Origin: Phymorhynchus buccinoides
Lineage: Eukaryota > Mollusca > Gastropoda > Neogastropoda > Raphitomidae
Length of the DNA stretch: 64,000 bases
Reading direction: 5' to 3'
Assembly (NCBI GenBank): GCA_017654935.2
Contig: CM065711.1
Coordinates: 28,923,483-28,987,482 of the forward strand
Translations under genes and position numbers: made by a program
Shown: one piece after another, positions 60,351 to 64,000 of the stretch
Layout of the letters: every line of letters starts with the position of its first letter
Numbering within the stretch: the first letter of the stretch is position 1
Notes under the pieces: generated by a model
Told to the model about the DNA's origin: nothing
The model's input: only the letters and a program-made list of their open reading frames with translations
Databases searched by the model: none

Positions 60351-60611
60351 TAATAATAATAGTGAATCATTTATATAGCGCATTCCTCCACCAATGTGGA
60401 GCTCTATGCGCTTAACAACAACAAAAATTAAAAGCAACAAATTCAACAACAAAACGAAATAATCGCTCACGCACATGCAAATAGGCATACACATACACAC
60501 CCCCACCACACATACACGCACGTACGCACACCGTTACCATCACCACCACTCACCCCACCCAAAAAACAATACAAAATACAATCAGTTGAACAAAGCATCA
60601 ACACACACACA

Positions 60612-60677
<66 letters not shown>

Positions 60678-60690
60678 AAAGCTGACGTAC
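60350..60690 (-). mobile_element. Interspersed repeat ending gcgctatataaatgattcac, inverted copy
   Basis: Reverse complement of 13100-13492: (aat)n, gtgaatcatttatatagcgc and tgtggagctctatgcgctta, through ttgaacaaagcatcaa, then a ~60-base (tc)n tract. Confidence 0.7.
60613..60674. repeat. (TC)n microsatellite
   Basis: Uninterrupted tc dinucleotides, within the inverted dispersed repeat at 60350-60690, where the other copies have only ~20 bases of (ga)n. Confidence 0.95.
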
Positions 60691-60759
60691 ACATTGCAAT
60701 CAACACACAGTGAAACTAATATGGGGGGAGGGGAGTGTGTGTGTGAGAATACCTAATAC

Positions 60760-60935
60760 AGTGGAGTACATTTAACACAAAACTGGATAACATGAAATGT
60801 CGGTTAACACACAAAAATATGTTTGAACGCACAAACCCTCCGCTATATTATTACTTTCTTCTTAACACAAATAATGGTTAACGCACACACAAATTTTGGT
60901 CCCCTGAATTTCGCGTTAAGAGTGCATCACTGTAT
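60760..60935. mobile_element. Small pogo-like MITE
   Basis: Starts ta-cagtggagtacatttaac and ends cgcgttaagagtgcatcactg-ta. Inner aacacaaa and aacgcaca motifs are spaced as in the larger CAGTGGAGT element. A TA target duplication is apparent. Confidence 0.6.
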
Positions 60936-61069
60936 GTTTGTAGCGGACCTTTTATTTGATTTGCATAATAATTGCGGTCTACGGGAGTGTTGTGAACGAA
61001 AATAGTAAGAGTTGTTTTTAGAGTGAAGTATTTCACGTGCGGAATTTTTTCGTTGACATTGGGATTAAC

Positions 61070-61155
61070 GTGTTGCTAAGTGCATGGGCACACGGGACCT
61101 CGGTTTATCGTCTCATCCCGGAAAGACTCCACGTTCAGACCGTAGTACCCAGGTT
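61070..61155 (-). mobile_element. Truncated tRNA-derived SINE
   Basis: Middle part of the same SINE (gctaagtgcatgggcacacg, gacctcggtttatcgtctca), cut off at gtacccagg before the B box is complete. Confidence 0.65.
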
Positions 61156-61189
61156 GGGGGAGTTGCATCCGACATTCCAGCCCTGGCCT

Positions 61190-61790
61190 TCATAATAGCA
61201 ATCTACTCTGCTATTTGAAAATCGTGGTCTGACTGGACACGCCTATAAAATCCTTTTCGGTCGATATAGTGGGGATGCATCCTGGGTAAGGCTTCTCTAT
61301 TTTAAAAAAATTCAGCCCAGCACTTTCAGAATAGTCTACTCTGCTATTTGAAAGTCAGTCGTCATGGTCACACGCACCTATAGAATCCTTTTCGGTCGAG
61401 ATAGTGGGGATATACCCTAGGCAAGGTTTCTTCACTTGTAAAACAAAATTCCTGCCCAGCACTTTGTAATAGCAGTCATCTACTCTGCTATTTGAAAATC
61501 AGTCATGGTCAGACTAGACACGCCTATGGAATCCTTTTGGGTCGTGATAGTGGGGATGTACCCTTGGGCGAGGCTTCTTCACTTGTAAAACAAAATTTCA
61601 GCCCAGCACTTTGTAATAGCAGTCACCTACTCTGCTATTTGAAAGTCAGTCGTCATGGTCAGACATGTCTATAGAATACTTTGGGTCGTGATAGTGGGGA
61701 TGTACCCTAGGCAAGGTTTTTTCACTTGTAAAACAAAATTTCAGCCCAGCACTGTAATAGCAGTCACCTCCTCTGCTCTCTGATAGTCAT
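61190..61790 (+). repeat. ~145 bp tandem repeat, about 4 units
   Basis: Units carry ctactctgctatttgaaaat, gacacgcctatagaatcctt, atagtggggatgtaccct and cagcccagcacttt. Spacing is 135-150 bases. No coding. Confidence 0.85.
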
Positions 61791-62507
61791 AGTCGGACAC
61801 TATTTGACTGGCAAGAGACACTGGTTCCTGTCCCTCTCTCTGTGCCATACTTCAGGTGAGTTTTTTGTTGGCAGTCATCTTTCCTTCTCTTCGGGGCCCG
61901 CGATCACTCACAGCTGATCATTCTGGCCCCCTTCCCCCCCTCCCCCCCGAGTCCAGTCCCAACTCGCAGCCACACCCCCGGTTTTTGTCAGGTCGCAGAA
62001 TGCGAAAACCCAGCAGTCCGAAGTAGGGTCTGCCTAAGATATCTTCCTGACTTTATTTTTTGGTGTTCTTCCCCAGCACAGCCACCTTAGGTTGTAGCAA
62101 AAAGCCTAAATTGATATCACAAAGAGTGATTATACTTCGCAGCCTACCAATAAACCTCGCAAAGAATGAAGCCAACTTTTTCTCACTCCCCCCACCCACT
62201 GGAAGGTGGGAAGTGTGGAGTATGGTAACAGCAGTCAGTGAGTGAGTTCACAATGATCCCCACCTGTAGTGTAAGTGGGAGTAAAAAAAAAACCCGGCTT
62301 CAGTCAGCTGCGGACTGCACACTCTTTGTATATTCAGGCTTTTTGATTGTAGATAGATGCGTCTTAGATATGCTCGGTGTCCATCTGTGTTCTACCGAGG
62401 ACCCATCATGTTTGACAATCGTGTGAAAGGTAGCACACGCCTCGTTGCTTTTGACCTGCTAACAGGTTTATGCACACAAGCAGGTCTGCTTCTATCGGTC
62501 TCCCTCC

Positions 62508-62549
<42 letters not shown>

Positions 62550-62690
62550 ACCCAAACAACACGGGCGACAGCAGGACCAAATGCGGCGTACACACAACGC
62601 ACTGCCAGTCGGTGTGAATGACACGGCAGCAGGTGTGAGAAAAACACGGAATGAAACAAAACAGATGCTTTGTATTAGCCCAGGACCTGT
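61791..62690. other. Gene-free stretch with long C run
   Basis: C run at about 62509-62549 (one A near its end). Proline-rich and glycine-rich frames here derive from the run. Nothing recognised. Confidence 0.6.
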
Positions 62691-62840
62691 ATTCACACGT
62701 TGAGATAGCATGAGACTTAGCATGATGCTAACTTAGAAGCTCTTCCAATGTCCTATAAGATTTAATAGGACTTTTGGAAGAGCTTCTAAGTTAGCATGAT
62801 GCTAAGTCTCATGCTATCTCAACGTGAATACAGGCCCTGG
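62691..62840. mobile_element. Foldback MITE (hairpin), third copy
   Basis: Same family as 1495-1647, but its loop is in the opposite orientation (tcctataagatttaatagga). It lies outside the duplicated block, so the family is dispersed. Confidence 0.9.
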
Positions 62841-63037
62841 ACACGAGATGTAGGCGACACCGATCCATAGATGCTCCCAAAGCGTCTTGTGCTGTACGTG
62901 GAGTTGTTTGTGTCACGTCGAGGTAGGTAGGTAGGTAGGTGGTTTTGTTTCGCTATCATCACAGTATTCTTGACGTCGAAGGATGCTGGTCCTACCAACA
63001 CAAGAACTGCAGGCTGAGGAAAGAAAGAAGAAAAACA

Positions 63038-63070
<33 letters not shown>

Positions 63071-64000
63071 GAGCGCACACATACATCATTGTTAACAAAA
63101 ATCCTGCATTGTAAATTATTTCTCATAACTTTCTGTGACTAATAAACAAATAAATATTTTACAGTTAATATTCACTTTACAGCGATATAGTTACACAAAC
63201 AAAATAGCACACACACACAACATAAAACATTCAATACAGCGCATGCAATTGAATTGCATTTACTAATAGAATAATATATGTAGCCTTTCTGAGAAAATTG
63301 ATCAAAATCAGAGCATAAATTTTGAGCAAATGTAAATCACACACACACACACACACGCACGCACGCACGCACTGACACGCATGCACGCACGCGCGCGCGC
63401 GCACGCACACGCGCACACGCACACCTTCTCTCTCCACTCAGAGAGAAGCGCCTCCATGCGCGTGCACACACATACGCGTGTGCGCGTGCACGCATGCAAA
63501 CAAACAAGCGCACGCACACTATAAGCATTTCGACCCCGAATAGAGATTACTTGGAAGAATCTACACTTGTGGACTGAACTAAGGGAAGTAATCAAGTCAT
63601 GACGTCATGTCGCGAGCGCATCCAACCACTTTTCTTCTTCTTCTTTTTTTTTTTACGGCTTAGGATTTTAACTGCTAGGATGGCGACACAGTTATATATT
63701 TGCATAATTACAAAAACATAACATTGTACACCAGATGTGCAGCCTAGTCGAACCGAAAGCGAGCAAAATGCAAGAACACAGTCCCAACAATGAATAAACC
63801 AAGGGAAATAATAACGACGAGAGCAAAAATAGAACTAGAATTTCAATAACATACAAATACACTATAAATCAAAAGTAGTATGTTAACGACGTTCGCAATT
63901 TGATACCTTTTTAACTAACAAAACGCAGAATATTAAATAAAACCCATATGTTTAACTTAAAAGTAGTACGTTTGAAAGCTTAGAATTAAAACAATTGTTT
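62841..64000. repeat. Microsatellite-rich end of window
   Basis: (ggta)n at 62921-62939, (ca)n at 63039-63068, 63340-63356 and CGCG-rich ca/cg mixtures at 63356-63425 and 63465-63520. The rest is AT-rich. No gene. Confidence 0.7.

Noticed and set aside
62357..62723. Glycine- or proline-rich proteins on either strand
   Set aside because: Artefacts of the C run at 62509-62549.

Overview
Eukaryotic nuclear DNA, intron-rich and dominated by repeats: microsatellites, minisatellites, foldback MITEs, tRNA-type SINEs and a DIRS-type retrotransposon relic. TTAGGG-like telomeric repeats, the SINE and MITE types and the protein similarity suggest a lophotrochozoan animal, most likely a mollusc. This is an inference; no marker in the window fixes the species.

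The only host gene recognised is the 3' two-thirds of the gene for V-type proton ATPase subunit H (ATP6V1H/VMA13), on the + strand. Eight exons with canonical AG/GT borders join in phase into 297 codons, stop included. The 5' exons, about 190 codons judged against the usual ~480-residue protein, lie outside the window. Introns are long (about 0.7 to 7 kb) and repeat-filled.

Layout: (1) 1-25829, copy 1 of a ~26 kb block with all eight exons; its last ~3.8 kb is indel-rich and its terminal exon is frameshifted. (2) 25830-26000 unique sequence, then a 500-base N gap at 26001-26500. (3) 26501-28512, a decayed DIRS-like tyrosine-recombinase retrotransposon and flank. (4) 28513-28925, an inverted repeat whose inner ends are TTAGGG-like; the duplicated block begins inside its right arm. 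(5) 28843-54963, copy 2 of the block, with all eight exons intact and ending in a clean stop at 54457. (6) 54964-64000, downstream sequence of MITEs, SINEs, tandem repeats and microsatellites with no recognised host gene.

The most unusual structure is that several exons are accompanied by tandem arrays of truncated exon pieces that cross a splice site and run into TG or ATC microsatellite. Exon 5 has 11 upstream partial copies, each with its own 3' splice site, in a 128 bp minisatellite. Exon 7 has 5' pieces upstream and 3' pieces downstream, exon 2 has three 3' pieces, and exon 4 has one. The exon 5 array differs from the true exon mainly at synonymous sites, so it probably descends from a once-functional exon.

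The block duplication may be a real tandem duplication or two haplotypes placed end to end by the assembler. The noisy end of copy 1 next to the gap and the lack of 5' exons in copy 2 favour an assembly cause, but array-length and base differences show that the two copies are different molecules or loci.
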